A stretch of DNA of 6,327 nt, taken from positions 1 through 6,327 of the forward strand of contig CATGXW010000050.1 in NCBI GenBank assembly GCA_949542085.1. Direction: 5' to 3'. The DNA is from an uncultured Alphaproteobacteria bacterium. Its GTDB lineage: Bacteria; Pseudomonadota; Alphaproteobacteria; RF32; CAG-239. Below the pieces are notes generated by a model. It did not search any database and was not told the DNA's origin. It was given only the letters and a program-made list of their open reading frames with translations. Below, in pieces: positions 5,745 through 6,327 of this stretch. Made by a program: the position numbers and the translations under genes. The number at the start of each line of letters is the position of its first letter. Position 1 is the stretch's first letter.

Positions 5745-5773
5745 CTTTTAGTGATTTTCACGTCAAATGTCAA
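5745..5773 (-). promoter_or_regulatory. Candidate internal promoter of rpoD
   Basis: On the minus strand a full-consensus TTGACA (5773-5768), a 17-bp spacer and TAAAAG (5750-5745, four of six) fit a sigma-70 promoter in the dnaG-rpoD gap. A second TTGACG overlaps the spacer start. The start point would be near 5738, giving a leader of about 40 bases. Such a promoter would let rpoD be expressed apart from dnaG. A small hairpin (AAGCT/AGCTT, 5734-5747) overlaps the -10 region. Confidence 0.5.
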
Positions 5774-5804
5774 CCATATTTTTAAGCAACGAACTGATTT
5801 TTGC

Positions 5805-6327
5805 CTATTCTGCCTGATCCTGCTGTTCCACCAACAGCAAGCGCTCTTTTTTCAGGCTCTCATAACGAGCAAACACCTCTTCGGGAAAGACATCGCTGTT
5901 CTCAATTTGCTTCAGGCAATTTTTTATCTCGTTATCCAACTGACACAACTGAACCTCAACAATCCGAGCATCCAAGTTATGACGCATTTTTATCACATCG
6001 GAATTTTGTTTTTTCATCATGCGCAAATCCAGCAAATTCGCAGCTGTTTTTGCCAAGCCGCGATTTTCCAGCCCTGTCTGCAAGGCTGCGTCGGTCAAGA
6101 TGTCTTCGCTTTCCTGCATAATTTCAAACATTGCTTCATACAATGCTTTCAGTTGCGGATTTTTAATCTCAAAAATCGCCAGTTTTTCTTCATATTCCTC
6201 CAACAACTGCGGATAACAATAAAGAGCCGACAACACATATTGCCCCATCAAATCATCAAGACTTGTCTTCACCTCCGCCACCATGGAAACCTTAGGCCTC
6301 GGACGCGCGGGCGCCTGATTGTGACGC
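5805..6327 (-). CDS. dnaG: DNA primase DnaG, C-terminal part (5' end off the window)
   Basis: The last 173 residues of primase, the enzyme that makes RNA primers for replication; its catalytic TOPRIM and zinc-binding domains lie beyond the right edge. What is visible begins with a Pro/Arg/Ala-rich linker (RHNQAPARPRPKVS) and continues into an all-helical domain with segments such as VLSALYCYPQLLEEYEEKLAIF and LKALYEAMFEIM. This is typical of the C-terminal helicase-binding domain that docks primase on DnaB. An ATG at 6284 is internal, since the frame stays open to the edge. The identification rests on the helical pattern plus location immediately upstream of rpoD, the standard order of the macromolecular-synthesis operon; the fragment itself is poorly conserved in this family. 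No terminator lies between it and rpoD, so readthrough into rpoD is likely. Confidence 0.83.
   Translation of the reverse strand, partial: RHNQAPARPRPKVSMVAEVKTSLDDLMGQYVLSALYCYPQLLEEYEEKLAIFEIKNPQLKALYEAMFEIMQESEDILTDAALQTGLENRGLAKTAANLLDLRMMKKQNSDVIKMRHNLDARIVEVQLCQLDNEIKNCLKQIENSDVFPEEVFARYESLKKERLLLVEQQDQAE

Overview
The window looks like chromosomal DNA of an alphaproteobacterium with AT-rich intergenic regions. The main evidence is the sigma-70 gene: its core regions read like alphaproteobacterial RpoD, it has a long acidic insert, and it lies directly behind the 3' end of dnaG. An uncultured host-associated lineage of low to moderate GC would fit, but that placement is inference. There is no CRISPR array, transposase or phage gene here.

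Layout, left to right. (1) 1-24: the first eight codons of a leftward gene, recognisable by a near-perfect Shine-Dalgarno. (2) 25-348: a divergent intergenic region with two successive hairpins, the second terminator-like, a stretch resembling a tRNA 3' end, and a candidate promoter for the next gene. (3) 349-813: a rightward Nudix hydrolase, possibly followed by a very small ORF. (4) 983-1059: a leftward tRNA-Ile(CAU) with an encoded CCA end and its own terminator. (5) 1150-2435: a leftward two-gene unit of a DUF1847-type protein and an inositol-monophosphatase-family phosphatase, 2 nt apart; its promoter overlaps the terminator of the gene upstream. (6) 2521-2991 (leftward) and 3196-3567 (rightward): two unrecognised genes diverging from a shared AT-rich region; the rightward one has a strong sigma-70-type promoter and a long leader. 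(7) 3583-3616: a perfect 15-bp bidirectional terminator. (8) 3617-6327: leftward rpoD preceded by the C-terminal part of dnaG, with a candidate internal promoter in the 106-bp gap.

The dnaG-rpoD pair is the classic macromolecular-synthesis arrangement, coupling replication priming to the housekeeping sigma factor. The phosphatase, the DUF1847 protein and possibly the tRNA may share a transcript, since no terminator is visible between them. The rest is compact housekeeping or hypothetical sequence. The least explained parts are the 178-280 region and the two orphan genes. No clearly new multi-gene system is visible.
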